From positions 266,209,896 through 266,266,997 of the forward strand of contig JBOZIK010000001.1 of the NCBI GenBank assembly GCA_051453625.1: a DNA stretch of 57,102 nucleotides, in the 5' to 3' direction. Each line of letters begins with the position of its first letter. Within the stretch, counting starts at the first letter, position 1. The DNA comes from Welwitschia mirabilis (taxonomy: Eukaryota; Gnetophyta; Gnetopsida; Welwitschiales). Shown in pieces: positions 1-13,212 of the stretch. The translations under genes and the position numbers were made by a program. The notes below the pieces were generated by a model. It did not search any database, was not told the origin of the DNA, and saw only the letters and a program-made list of their open reading frames with translations.

Positions 1-105
1 AGCTCTGCATTGCTTCCGTGGTTTTTCCCCACATTGGGGTTTTCCACGTAAATCTGGTGTGTTGATATTTGCATTTTTCTTTTGCTCTGCTGCATTTTTC
101 TAACA
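1..105 (+). mobile_element. 3' end of a Ty1/copia-type LTR (partial)
   Basis: The segment carries the arrangement typical of the R-U5 part of plant copia LTRs: a short hairpin-like stretch TTTTTCCCCACATTGGGG, then TTTTCCACGTAAA, a T-rich run, and an end in TAACA at 101-105. The U3 portion lies outside the window. No primer-binding site follows, so this is probably a 3' LTR or a solo LTR with flanking DNA to the right. Family assignment is by recognition of the motif only; the exact end is approximate. Confidence 0.6.
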
Positions 106-3100
106 AAACCTATGTATTTGCCATTTTGGGTTACTCTTATGCATAGAAGATAACTGATGTGGCACACATGATGATTTTAAGAGGTTGTCCATTAGCATAC
201 AAAGAATTACAAGGCCAAAGAACCATTGAATGAGAACCTTTTATCATTATGCACTCATAGGCCCATGACCTTCAAATCAATTTTGGAAGACAATGCCTCT
301 TAATGAAGAAGAACATGCATCTACAAACATGACTCCGAACAAGTCAAGTACATAGGAAAAGGTCAACTGATAATGGTGAGCATGATGTGCTAGTATGAGT
401 TAAATTGCTTGATCATGATTAATACCTCCAACTTGAGTGCTAGATCGACCCCATCTAGGTCATCTCATTAACTTGATTGAGGCCCCATCATTTTCTGTGG
501 TAAGTACAACGTAACCATGAGCAAAGTGGAAATCGCCTATTTTATCAATGATCAATATCTCGTGAGTGGATCATAAGAAGAAATCAAAGCCCTGAATTTT
601 GATGATGCTTCCATTATATTATTGAAAAGCAATAAAATGAGAAGTGAAAACTAAGTATCATTGCATGGATCCGTATTCATGATTCCTTAGTAAGTTACTC
701 CTTAACTCAGTTTTATTTACCCTTTAGTTATAGAAAATATTTAATGCTACAATATTTTCTCACACATGAAGCTCCAAAATAAGCCCCATGATTGATAATT
801 GAAAGTTTATTGGCACCTCTAAGAATGATGAAAACATAAGCCTGCTGTCCAAGTGCTTGTTCAGCCATCTAAAAACTAATTTCATGTGCATCTCTGCTTT
901 GACATTGGTGGCAAATTTTTTCTATGATTTTATTTTTAAGCCATCATATGGATTAGATTCCACTAAACTTATAATAGTTTTTACATTTCCTTGAAGTTGG
1001 TTATTCATTAAGTTAGAGTGAAGGAAATCACTGAATAAATGTTTTTCTTTTAATCTAAGCATTTCTTGATGTAATGATGCCTCACCATTTAAGTGTTTAA
1101 GGTGAACTTGTATTTGAATTACATTATTGCATTAATAGACTTGTCAGTTCTATTTAGAATTTTTAATAGCATGGAAAAGTGTTGTTAAATAATTCACATA
1201 AAATTTTATGTTTTAAATGGTGTATTAAGTTTAGCTATTATGCTTTAAGGACTGCATTTCAAGGGAGTTATGTAGAATGTCAACCATCATCATGCAAGAA
1301 AAGCACAGAAGAATAAAGGGGTATAAATGTATTTATTGGGAATTTATCCTAAGTAATGGAGAAGAAAAGAACCCCTACAATAATTTCCAAATTGATCACA
1401 TCAATAATGATGATTAATCTCCAATGGTGTTTTGGTAACTGAAACGTTTTTTTTTTTCCTTTTTTGGCTATAAAGGTTATGCTATCCAAGTATTATTTTT
1501 TTTCTTATTAAGCATGATGTTTATTGTGGATAACTTTTTCTTTTGGAAGATAAACATAAATCACTATAGACATAAATCTATTGCAACAAATCAGCTTTTA
1601 TTAGTTAGCAGACTGCACATGTAATGCTTAGTAGAATAATGAATAAAATCATGTGCACACTTTAAAACACACATGGCTCATGACATTTGCTCTATTTCTT
1701 ATCCTCTCAACATAGACCCATTATTTTTTTCCCTCTCTCTTCAATGTTACATGCTACATGTTCTCACTTGTGCATTTCATACTTTAACTCTTCCTTGGCA
1801 ATGTAATATTTTTGATGTGTTTCTATCTATTGTGTGTTAATTTGTGACATCGGTATCCTTGAATGTATGCTTTCCTAGTGTGTTTTCACATCTAAGGCTA
1901 CTTCTTCATAGCCTTTTTCTCATGCTAAGGTATTTCTTACTCTTTGTCAGCCACAACAATCATAATATAGAAAATTTCATGAATTTCTTATTGACATCAT
2001 TGTTCTCTAGGTGCTATTACATCTTCATCTCCAAGATTTGCTTTTCATGATGCTTTTCCACCTTAAAGTGTTTTTTTCAATTAGCATTAGCATTAATGCA
2101 TTCTTTAGCAACCTTATAATGCCTTGGTGTTTCTTNNNNNNNNNNNNNNNNNNNNNNTGTTTTGAGCTTCCATACCATTTTTGAAATGATTTTAGGAGCT
2201 TTTTTATAACATTTTGAAATCAAATTATATGTTTTTTTTATCAAGAATTAATCCTTTTAAATGATCTTGTCAATACCTTACCTTTTCTTTAGAATTTAAA
2301 AGAGTTGAGCTAGCTCTGATTAGAAAGCTATATTGGCAATTATATAACATAAGATAATGATAATTGTATAGCATAAAATAACTGTCAGTTGGTGTTATGA
2401 GGTTGTCTTGGATTGTTGTTTTAAGAAAGAAGATGAGAATTCTACAAACTAAGAAAAAATTGAGTCTGTGGTCAGATTGAATGCATAAAGCTGAAAGATT
2501 CTAAATTATACATCGTTATTTGGCAGATCAATTTCATGCAAATTTCCAATGATTCCTTTGTTACCCTTATTGCTAGGCAATGGCACTTATTATTGACACT
2601 AAGATTTTTGTTGGGTGGAAAAAGCATGTTTTTTAAAAGTTAAAACATTTAAAAGACTCAAACTTCTTGTCCATATCTGCTTACAAGAAAGTTAGTATGA
2701 TACATTTTAAAAGAAAAGTATTTAGCCAAAGAACTACAGACTGCATCTATTATAATTGGTGAAATCAAATAAAATTTCATAGATGATGAGAATTGAATGC
2801 ACAAAGAAACTCAAGAGTATGATGCATAGCAAGAGATAAATGCATAAGTTTTGACATTGGAATTCTAGAATTTTAAGTTACTAGGTAGATAGGTCTCTAA
2901 CTCAGATAGAATCCTATCAAAGAGAAGGTGAATATACTATAAAATAAGATGATATTGCTTATGGTCAAACAGATCTATAGGCCTACAAAAGTAGAAGAAT
3001 TATCTTTAATCCTTAGAAACTCCATATTTTACATTTGTAAGACCACTGAACAACATTGACATAGAAATTTTTCTTTGCTACAACTTCATTTGCAGAAACA

Positions 3101-4700
3101 TTTATTACTTTCAAGTTAAAAACTTTGAAAGGTAAGATGAAAATTTCTAACGAGAGAGAGAGAGAGAAAAACACTATGTAAACACTTGGATTCTTATTAA
3201 AAGGGACAATCATCTTCAGGATTTATAAAACATGAGAGGAAGCATGCGAGTGAGGATGTACACAGGAAGCACACTAGAAAACAAGGGGGATATCATGTGA
3301 GCATCACAGATAGTACTCACTATCGATAGTAACTTAACCTGTCCCACTTGCACTAATTAGGATTTAGTAAGCCACTAATTTCTATTATGCATTACTCTTC
3401 CTAGATTAAGATGAATTATCAGTAGAATTGACTTCTCATTTATTGCTTATGTATGTTGCTAGATGTCTAATATACTCAACAAATAGTACTAGAATAAATG
3501 TAACACAAGCAAAGAATATTTTTAGTAGGAATGTAATAACTATTTGTTAAGCTTCATACTAAGTATTTAATGAGGTAGAAATATTACACTTGCATTAGGA
3601 AAATTTCAAAACTGAGAAATCGGAAAGGTGAATTAGAGACTTCACTATCCTATAACATAGTTTTGGAAAGCTAAGCATTATTGTTAAAATTATTAGTAAT
3701 GCTGTTGTTTCTCATACCTGTGTGGATGAGATACCTACTAGACTTCCTAAATGTATGTACCGAGTTAAGTAGTTAAATGTCATTATTATTATGGAGTAGA
3801 ATCCAATGTTGAGATCTTGTTGGGCATGAATCCACACGAATTCTTTGACATAGATTCCAATATAAACATGCTATTCATTTTAAAACCTATCATGAAAACT
3901 TCATTTCTATGCTTTATATGTGTAATTATAGTCTTTGTTAGTGAATTGTTTTTAAAACACATGAGAATTATTATCATCCTTGTTAGAAAGTATGTGCTTT
4001 TCTGGAGTAACAAAAGGATTTAGATGTCTACTTTTGCTTAGGCATCTTACTCTTAACATTTGTGTAAGGTGAACTTTCCATTTGTATATCATTTTTTTCA
4101 TCCTTTATTATCTGTATTTTTTTATTTTTAAAATTTTACATGCCATCTTTGTTATATTTTATTACTATGCTATCTTGTTCCCTATGCTTTGATGAAGGTG
4201 TATTTCTTGAAATTTTATTCATGCAAATTAGTGTTCTCTTTTCCTTGTATTGTAGAAAATACTCTCTTTTCTATAAATTTCTTCTTAGGATTATTCTTAT
4301 TTTTTAGCCCCCAAAACTCATTATTTATAAATAACTATTTGCCTTATCTACAAAATTAATTATGTTAATGTGATGATAAGTTGAGGGAATATATATATTT
4401 CTTCTAGAAAATCTGCCATACCTCTAAAATCCATCTTGAAATACTTAGTCTTTGTTTTTTATAGGAACCCTTATTTTTAACCTTATTTAGTAAATTTAAC
4501 TCAAACCTAAACTATGTCTTAGAAGAGAGAGTAGTTTGGATTACCATTAGAAGTAGTAGACATTAGATTTAACAAAAATATTAGTGGGTATTTTATAACA
4601 TCTTTAGAGGAGGTTTTAAATATTACTATTAGTTATTAACACTTTAAATTGCTCAACATTATGGAGCTAAACTTACTCTTAATAAATCTAAAAACTCTTG
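106..4700. other. AT-rich region with no recognisable gene
   Basis: I see no open frame longer than about 75 codons and no protein family motif on either strand. It contains a 22-N gap (2136-2157), a GA-rich microsatellite near 3150-3170 and long A/T runs. It may include more of the internal region of the element whose 3' end is at 4701-7531, but I could not align it with the related element at 47-56 kb. Confidence 0.5.
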
Positions 4701-5520
4701 TATAATTAATTGGTCTATGTCTACATAACTTGGTCTTATATCACACATTTTATCATTGACTTATTAGGCTCTAGAGTATTGCATTGTACATACCAATCTT
4801 GAAGTGGAAACTCAACTAGATTATATAATTAAAAGTGTTAAAGAGGTATTAAAAGTAGCACATGATAAGAAAGTGAAGAGTGAAAGGAGCTTACAAATGA
4901 TGAACTAAAGCTTGAGGGATTTCTACATGAACATCCTTAGAGATGAGTATCACGGTTTGGAGTAAGAGATTGTTGTATTGCAATATTTGATTTAATAGTG
5001 TAATATTATTTTGGTTTTGGTCAAGAAAGAAGATCATTGAGTGATCCTCAAAAATCAATTATGTGGTCTTTATTCAACCTCTCATGAAGATATGCTAGTT
5101 CATAATAATTTCCATAATCAAGTAAGCATTATAACCTTGGAAGATGGGGAAGATTGAAAGTTCATGTATAACAAAAGAGTTTTGTGAATTGATATACTTA
5201 TGTACTGTAACTTTTAGAGCTTACACCAGGTAATTAAAGTAAAGGTTAGAGGAAGAAGAGAATTATTGGAGGCTTGATCATTCCAGACATAAGAGATGAT
5301 TGGTGTTATCATGATCTTAATTAGCAAGCATGTGGACAACATTTCAACTAATTCAACAATTTATATATGGCATTGAAAGAAGATAAATTCAACTTTAGTA
5401 CAACAATTAGGAGAGATAGGAGTAGAAGCTATTTAAAAATATAAAATAGATGTATTGTAGTAAAGAATTAAGATTTCTTGTTCAAGTTTCAAGGACAAAA
5501 CTTTTTAAGGGATGGAGAAA
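4701..5520 (+). mobile_element. Internal tail of a LARD-like LTR element (older copy)
   Basis: This segment matches 52720-53555 over its length. Shared stretches include AATTATGTGGTCTTTAT, GATATGCTAGTTCATAA and GATTGAAAGTTCATGTAT in the same order. In both copies it lies immediately before an LTR. It has no open frame and looks like the untranslated 3' internal part of the element. It ends in a purine-rich tract. The 5' part of this copy cannot be traced. Confidence 0.75.
5507..5520 (+). promoter_or_regulatory. Polypurine tract before the 3' LTR
   Basis: AAGGGATGGAGAAA is 13/14 purine and directly precedes the LTR start TGTCAGG. In LTR retrotransposons such a tract primes plus-strand DNA synthesis. 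Its presence identifies the following LTR as a 3' LTR and fixes the element on the plus strand. Confidence 0.75.
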
Positions 5521-5924
5521 TGTCAGGTCCAAAGATTAGCTTAAAAATTAAACTAAAATAATTTTATTATTATAGAGTTTACAAGATAATGTAGTTATTG
5601 TATTTATATTCTAGAAAATTTTATGCTTAAAAGTTATTTATGTTGTATTAGCTATAATACTATTTTGTTATTATAATCCTTAGTAATTATGATCTTGAAT
5701 GGTAAAGTTAGTGGTTTTGATAGTGGATAAATTGATGGATTGCATTAATATAATTTTCAGTTATGAAATTATTGCACCATATTTTATTTTACTTAAAAAA
5801 ATGTATATTATTATGTGATGGTTCTTTTAATTCTTTATTTTAATGAAAACCAATATGATTTGATATATTAAGCATCCAATGGCTAGAATAGTAATGTTGA
5901 GAAATCATAAAACCTGCATCACTT

Positions 5925-6032
5925 CCATCATAGCAATTCCATCACATCCACCACTTCCACCACTTTCCCCACCTTTACCACTCTCTCTTATGATGTTGTC
6001 TCTTCACATTCTACATTCTCTTGTTATAAATA
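5925..6032 (+). promoter_or_regulatory. LTR promoter: CCACTTCCAC repeat plus TATA box
   Basis: A C/A/T-only stretch built on CCACTTCCACC (about 5925-5985) lies about 40 bp upstream of TATAAATAGGAC (TATA box at 6025-6032). The same order and spacing occur in both LTRs of the 47-56 kb element. The conserved repeat next to a strong TATA box suggests the U3 promoter; transcription would start about 30 bp downstream. No direct evidence of activity. Confidence 0.6.
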
Positions 6033-6460
6033 GGACTTTCTTCTCTACACATTTTCATACCTTTCAAAAAGCTTTTTGTGATTAAATATTTTCAACCTCA
6101 AACTTGGGTCTTAGAAGCCTTAGAGCCATGGAATTTTGAAAGAGCCTTAAAGTATTCAAACATTACATTAGTATGGTTTCCATTTAATCTTGCATCCTTA
6201 TTTGGTTCTTTTCTTGCATGAATTACTTTATGCATTTATGTTTTACACATTTTCTTACAAAAGTTGAAAAGTTATTAGATGTGCATATTATTGGTACTCA
6301 AACAAATGCATTCTTGATTTGAAATCCTAGTCTTTACTACCTTCTTGTGGAAATCTTCATGAATTTCTATTGTTGTTGAGGACCTTCATTTGATAATACA
6401 TCTTGCTTATGCTTACTTAATACCTTGAATTCTTAAAATATCATGGAATGAGTTTTTCAT

Positions 6461-6676
6461 AGATCACCGAATGAGGTAGTGGAAAGTAAAACCCATAGAT
6501 CACTGAATGAATCAGTGGAATTAATTAATTCATTAATTGTACCATCGATCGTCGAATGAGACAATGGGCTCCAGAGATCGCTGAATGAGATAGTAGAGTA
6601 AGAGAATATATTATGAAAAATCCATAAATTGTCAAGAGAGCTAGTGGACTCTACAGATCACCAAATGAGACAGTGG
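6461..6676 (+). repeat. Minisatellite inside the LTR, unit AGATCACCGAATGAGACAGT-like
   Basis: Five clear copies of a core of about 23 bp, starting near 6461, 6497, 6546, 6575 and 6654, with a sixth weak copy near 6625. Spacing is irregular (about 30-50 bp). The related LTRs at 47-56 kb have a different two-copy repeat in the equivalent place, so this expansion is specific to this copy. Confidence 0.75.
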
Positions 6677-7531
6677 AGGAAATTGATGAATATTATGATG
6701 AAAAATGTTTAAAAAACTAATTATTTTCTCATATCAGATCCATGAGATTATCCTTTTAAAATCCTTGACATAATTTTTGTTTCTTACCTTATTAAAATAT
6801 TAAGATTTGATGCCTTAAACTTACCTTTCCTGAACCATATTGGGAGTTCTAAAATTTTCACGATTCTCACTCCATAATTCTTATATAAAATAGGTGATAA
6901 AACTAGAGCTTTATTACCGAGGAGGGTTGAGAAAAAAAGAGATTATTTTTTCTAGATTATGTTAAGAAATTATTTTGGAGTGAGACTTGCATACCTGTTG
7001 AAAATCTTGAATTCCTCTATATTATAATTATCTTGAAAATAAATTGAATGATGGATTATGTACATCTTTCTTAAGATATTATTTCAATGAAATATGAAGT
7101 TTGACTATGCATCTCTTGCAAAAGTTTCTTGAGAATTTATCCTAGAATGAAATCTATAGCTCTTTATGGATCTTGAAATTTTCAGTAATTATGATCTTGA
7201 GAATACTTTTTAAAATTGAATCATGTACAATTTTGGTTATAGCTTTGAACATGTAATAGCAGATGTGATTGATTCCCTTGTTAAAATCTTTTTATTCTCA
7301 TTATCATTTTTCTTGCAAGAAATTTATATATAACATGATAGAATAAATTATGATATTATAGAATTGTTATATTTCCAAAAATTTAGATAGAGACTCATTA
7401 ATCTACTATCTCTTACAATAAGTTATTTTTATTCATAAAAAGATGGAACAATTAAGATATCATGGAGGAGAGGCCACATTAGAGAGAGTTATTATTAAAG
7501 GGCGTTATAATTACTTAACATGGATGTTACA

Positions 7532-9180
7532 GAGTTAAAATTGCTATTAAAGATATGGTTAATTCATAATTAATGCATATGATAAAGGGGAAAGATAAGG
7601 ACTTAACCCTTTGATAAATAAGTAATGTTCATATTACTTAAAGTTAGAAACACGAGCTTTACACTATTATTTGAAATGCTCATATTTTTTATTCCTCCTA
7701 TTAGATGATTACTTTCAATCATTACAAAAAGCTTGAATCTTTGTTAAGAAGATTTTAAATTAGATCAAATGACCTCACTCAATTAAACTAGGAGGTATGC
7801 ACATCTTCAAACATATTTAATTAGTATGAAGAATGATCCATAATTTCATTGATTGGAATTCATCCAAAATTCATAGTGTATTAATTTATGGGATCTTTTC
7901 CTTAATGAATTTTAATTAGAAATGTTTCAAAAGGGTATTCTAACCTTAAATTGGTAACTCATTAGATGTAAGTGGTTTGTGTCCTTAGCATGTGTAGTTT
8001 TTAATGGGAATTATTTATAATAAAATTCATTTGAATCACTCTATAGTTTAGCACATATAATCAATAGATTTCACATAGTTATTTAGGTTCCTTGAGGATA
8101 TGATAATTAAAAATGATATTAATAACTAATGTTATATAATTTACAATAGGGAAATTATTTATAGATTCTTTCTTATCTACAAGAAAAGTCTATAATTTGA
8201 TGAAATAAGAAACAATAGTCTTTCAAAATATAAATAGGAAATGAAATGGAAGATACTAAAAGTATATGAAGTAAACGATTTTGTAAATTTTATAAAATAC
8301 TTATGTGGTTGAAACATGAGCACTTTAATTTATATCTTTTATACCAATGATTATCTTTAAGTAGTTTCCTTCATACCTTAGGGTTGTACTCCATTCTTTG
8401 CCCCTTGTGCAAAGATAAGAAATTACTTAACCATGCACTTGTAACATGTAGCTTTACTACTATAGCTTGGATGTGAGCTAGTGATTCCCTTTAAATGTGA
8501 TCAATAGATAAAAAATTTATAGTTTTTGGATGTAATCTTAAGCTATCAAAGTTCAATGCCTTTTTCCAACATTGCATGTAGCCTTGCATTTTATATTATC
8601 TATGAAACTTTTATTGTAAAGTTTTTTAAGAATCTAGAACTTTTTTTAAATAGTTTTTTAGGCAAAACCTAATATTTTACAACATGTCACATTTTAGATA
8701 TGAACCCAACTAGAAAAGGTCCATCTTAAGGCATCCTTCAGAACTCACCTAATAGACCTTGTTTACTATCTAAGGTTTCCTCCTAGGAGATCTCCATTAA
8801 GTGAGCCTTCTTACATCTTACCTCAGATGTAGTCATCAACTAACACTTAGAGTGGAAAACAAAATAATTCACTCTTTATCCTCTTAGGAGATAATGAAAA
8901 ATCTTAAATTTTATTTCATTTGGGTTATTTAGGTATTTCATTCTTTAAAACCATTTTGTTTTATTTTTCTTGAACTATGTCGAAATGACCATTTGATGTT
9001 TTTATGTTTCTTTGATAGTGAGGTATTAGTTACTACTCTTTGTTTTGGTACTAACACTTATATTTTCATATTTAATGATGTTTTTGGGATTCAACATATT
9101 CTCCACACTTTTATTTGTTTTTTAATAAATCATGCAATTTATTATGAATGTCAAAATTATAACTTTTAACGACAACATTG
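7532..9180. other. AT-rich region with no recognisable gene
   Basis: There are no open frames of note and no recognisable transposon protein motif on either strand. It lies between the LTR ending at 7531 and the SINE-like fragments near 9.2 kb. Confidence 0.5.
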
Positions 9181-9184
9181 CTAA

Positions 9185-9320
9185 AAATTTAGCTACCATT
9201 ATTAATTAAGCAAATGATTTAATTAATCTGAGGGTCTAGTAATATACTAAGAAGGGAATCCAAAGGTTATAACCTAGAACCTCTAATAGAAAACAAGTGT
9301 CCCACCTGTTGGACTATCAC
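9185..9320 (-). mobile_element. Possible tRNA-derived SINE fragment
   Basis: On the minus strand, TAGTCCAACAG (9316 down to 9306) fits the RNA polymerase III A-box consensus TRGYNNARNNG exactly. A decayed B-box-like GTTATAACC begins 43 nt downstream (9273-9265), within GGTTCTAGGTTATAACC. Real tRNA folding is not evident, so this is more likely a SINE head than a tRNA gene. No clear tail or target duplication seen. Confidence 0.35.
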
Positions 9321-9489
9321 ACCATTAACAATCATAAAATTCAACTAAGTTTTTAGGGGAATTTTTGAACTTAGTAATTTTAGTAACTGTAATTCCCTTC
9401 CTAACAAAAATTATAGCCATGATAATTACTTAAAGGAATGATTTAATTATGTTCAAGGCCTTAAATTATGTCAATTAAGGCATCTAAAA

Positions 9490-9550
9490 TTTAAGCCTAT
9501 GTCCTTTTATGTGGAGGATGAGTGTCTTACTAATTAGACTATAAAAACCA
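9490..9550 (-). mobile_element. Second SINE-like fragment
   Basis: The minus strand resembles the fragment at 9185-9320: TATAGTCTAATTAGTAAGACACT against GATAGTCCAACAGGTGGGACACT in parts, followed by a GGCTTAAATT B-box-like stretch. The A-box has one extra base. It could be a second decayed copy of the same SINE. Weak on its own. Confidence 0.25.
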
Positions 9551-10600
9551 TCTTTTTCTATTTTGATATTTTAATAATCATAATTGATAATGTAAATTTT
9601 CATTTATTTGTACATTTTTATGAAAACTGAGTAATAGTCAACTTATGCATTTTAAAATTAAAAGTTAAAAATACACATAAAATTTTCACCTATGAATAAA
9701 ATATCTTACATTATAACAACATAATATTTTTGGAAAAGTTATTTTATTAATATAGATTTAAATACTATAAAGAGACTTATGTCCCTTAAAGTTGCTCCTA
9801 TTGCTCATCAACAATAGATTATTTGCTTTAATCCTTTAAACTCCTGTAATTATTGCCATTGAAAATGTTATTTATTTAACCATTATCCCCTCTTAAAATG
9901 AAAGAAGTATATTGATGAACTACATAGTAATTGAGATTAAAATCCTCCTATTCCAAGACTAATTTTTTGTAAAAAATACTTCATCTATTAGTTTAAAAAA
10001 AATACAAAACCAAACACTCCAAATATTCAACCTTATTCATCCAAAATTATGAAATATCTAGATCCATAAATGCATAAGATTTCATTTCAAACAAATATCT
10101 AAAAAATAAAAAATTAAGTTAGAAAGACTTTAAAATGGTGAAATTGCATTAAAAAATCTAGTCTTGATGAAAATTAATTAAAAAATAAAAAATATAAAAA
10201 AAGTTTTTAATGGAAGTATTTTTCTTACTATAGAAGCCTAAAAAATGGAATTCAAACCTCTAATAAATTTTGAGTTTTCAGAGAAAACTATAACAATCAT
10301 GTGGAAATTAGGTATAACCTAATGATTGATTTGTCTGATAGGTTTAGGGGTCTCATTTTTCATGTTCTTATGACTATAAATCTTTGAAATGTTTGAGGGC
10401 TTATAGTGAGCCTTTTAAGAAGAAGAGATAAGGACTTAATTTAGAAACTTCCCTATATCTTGATTTTATATTATTATAAGAAGTTAAAATTTTTGAAAAA
10501 GCAGTGATTTTTATTAATAAGTTAGTTGTTAAAAACAATGTTACATTTATTACGAAGTATTGTATAGGTATAGATGTTTTATTTATTATTCTTCATCCAC
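9551..10600. other. AT-rich region with no recognisable gene
   Basis: No protein motif or repeat structure that I can support. Contains several A-runs. May hold the decayed 5' part of the LINE that follows. Confidence 0.45.
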
Positions 10601-13200
10601 AATGACACTCTAAAGTAGTTCAAAATGGCTATGATTCTTATAATAGATGTATTTGTATGCTTCTTTCTTCGCCTCATGGATTCTTTAGAATTCACTTCAT
10701 TTATGCTTTGGGAAATGATTTTGAAAGAGTAGCCTTATGCTTAGAATTAACTGCTTAATTTAAATGTTCTTTGAAAAATTGGTGGAGATTTTAATATGAT
10801 GGAGAATTTGTTTGATAATATGGAAGATCTCTTTTTTTAGATGAATCCCTTTTAAAAAAAAAAAAATGATCCTCTTAACAAGTATTTTGTTTTATCACTT
10901 GTATTCAGTAATGTAAGTTTTCTCCTCAATGATTCTTGTATACTTAGTTAAATTTTCAAACAAAATATGATCATATTATTTAATAAATTCATATATCTTA
11001 TTTTTATTCCATATTTTTTTGGAATAAAAATGCTTTTGATTAAGTCCATAATGATGAATCATTATTAGATTATTATGCCATTCATTTGTAGACTACCTTT
11101 AAGCATCTCACTAAGTAAAATTATTCTTCTAGATTTAGATCACACAAAAATGTATATAATTCTAAATTATAAGAAACTAATTTGCATCTTGTATGAAATG
11201 GAAAGCCTTGTATAAGTAGTACTATTAAATGGATTACTTAGTGAATCCTTGCTATGTGTCATATCTGAAGTCATTCTAGACGTGTTGAGAAACAAATTAC
11301 TACTGAAGTTAGAGAGGTATATTCAACATCATATATCACGAGTTTTTTATTACTATAGAACAAGATGATGTTAATTATCATCTTCATCAAAAGTTTTCAA
11401 AAATCAATAATCATTTACATTCTTAGAAAATCTACTTTGCCAAAGGATTCATTATTAAAATCAAAATTTCTTGGCTTAACATTCAAGATGATGAGTGTAA
11501 TAGTTTTTTAAGTTCTTTTATAAAACTTCTACTACTTCTTCATTAAATAAATTTAAATATGATATAGTTTTAAGTTTTAATCCTTAAGCCATTCTTAGTT
11601 ATGTAGTTAGGCATTTTACTAAGGTCTTAAAATCAAATGGCTCTTATCATCATTTCTTTAATCAAAATGCTAACTTTATTTCTAAGAAAGTTCTAAAAAT
11701 CCATCATTAATTTTTACAAAAAGATATTATGGAGGATGATTTAAAATAGCTTTTTTTAACATGGATTATTGTAAGGCTCTAGGAATGAATGGCTTACCTA
11801 TGAAATTTTATAAAAACCATTGGGATATTATCATAAAAGAATCCTATAGGATAGTTAAGGAAGTCCTACATAAAGGTAGCTTATGTCTAAAGCTTAATCA
11901 AGGTCTCATTAATGCTTTTACCAAAATCAAGTGATATGAATTTCATTTTTAATTTAAGATTAATTATTTTGATTCATGATTCTTATAATTTAGCCAAATG
12001 TTGAGATACTAGGTTGAATACTATCCTACTTGATATTATTTGTATTTATTGGAGTGATTTGATTAAGGTAGATATGTTCTGAATAATATTATATCTACTT
12101 AGAAAGATCTAGTGTGAACAAATGATAACAATCGAGATATTGCATTTATTAAACTTAATTATGTAAAATCTTACATAAAAAGTGAATTGAAATTTATCTT
12201 AGCTTAAATAGAAAAGGTAATATTTAAGAATTTTTTAATTCATAATTATTTATTTAACTATGCAAATTATTATGTTTCCATTACAAAAGGAATTATTTCC
12301 ACTTTTTTATTAAAAGATATACTCCTATTCTAAAGAAATATAATAGATCTTATTAATGTCCATGAAAAATCCTAGATCCCAGGTTTGAATAATTTCATGT
12401 TATCCTATATTGAATTGGATCATAATTTGAAGATAAGCATACTTAAACCACTAACATCCACCCTAGGTAAACCATTATCTTTTAAGATTCGTTAATGGAT
12501 TCTATCGTAAAGGATGATGGTAGACAATAATTATCCACAAACACAACTCACAAACTTTCATTGTACTATGCTTTCTAAAGAGAAAATCATCTAAAAAGGC
12601 GTTAAGTGAAATCCCTAAAAATGAATTCTTTTAGTTCTAGAAAATCTAGCAAGGATCAGGAATAGAAATAGATCTCCATTTTTTTACCTCTGAAAATGAG
12701 TAATTTACTTCTTATAACTCTTCTTGCCTAACTAGATTAGGTAGCTTATGTATTCCACTTGTTAAATTAGGGTATATGGTCAGTCTGTCATCCTTAAATA
12801 CTAGAGACATCTCTGGGGCACTTGTGTAGTTTTTATGGGATAAGAAAGGATGTTCTTTAACTTCCTATATTTTTAACATTACAAAAAACTTATTTATGTC
12901 ATATTATTTGGAAGGATGAATTAGATAATATTATTCATGGTATCCATAATGATAACAATCTAACATATCTTATCAACATGCACTTTATTAATGATTCCTT
13001 CTTTTGGATTAAGAATATTAAAGTTGCAACTAAGAAGCTACAATTAGGATTGATATTTATTATTCTCTCTTTAGTTCTAAGATTAATTACAAAAAGTTTT
13101 TAATATACTCTTTTAAAAACTATACCTAATTTTTTTATAAACTACAAAATTTTGTTCAAGATGATGAGGTGATTTAAATTCTTAGTATTTTCTATCCTTT
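10600..13200 (+). pseudogene. Degenerate L1-type LINE (endonuclease and reverse transcriptase)
   Basis: Two islands identify a non-LTR retrotransposon ORF2. At 10775-10828 the frame reads KIGGDFNMMENLFDNMED, matching the GDFN metal-binding motif of the APE-type endonuclease. At 11773-11934 a 53-codon stretch reads KALGMNGLPMKFYKNHWDII and ends with LNQGLINAFTKIK before a stop. This is the region of plant LINE reverse transcriptase that normally runs GPDG(F/L)P..FY...W..I....LN...I.LIPK. Endonuclease precedes RT at a plausible distance for L1-type ORF2. Between and beyond the islands the frame is full of stops and shifts, so it is long dead. Both ends are uncertain; no poly(A) end or target duplication was found, and the copia LTR at 13213 abuts it on the right. 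Confidence 0.7.
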
Positions 13201-13212
13201 TAAAGGACTTCT

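Larger units (their letters stand above)
5521..7531 (+). repeat. 3' LTR of the older LARD-like element
   Basis: This LTR of about 2 kb starts TGTCAGGTCC and ends GGATGTTACA, the same ends as the LTR at 53556-55832 (TGTCACAGCC...GGATGTTACA). Matching landmarks are the AGTGG repeats near 5710, the CCACTTCCACCAC block, the TATAAATAGGAC box and a TGGGAGTTCTAAAATTTTCA-like segment near 6840. A family-specific minisatellite (6461-6676) sits in its middle. No matching 5' LTR is visible in the window; the left part may be missing or too decayed to see. Confidence 0.75.

Noticed and set aside
9185-9320. Considered as a functional tRNA gene
   Set aside because: The B-box is decayed and no cloverleaf could be drawn; a SINE remnant fits better.
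11001-11030. Perfect 10-bp inverted repeat TTTTTATTCC...GGAATAAAAA
   Set aside because: A single AT-rich hairpin in decayed LINE sequence is expected by chance in DNA of this composition.
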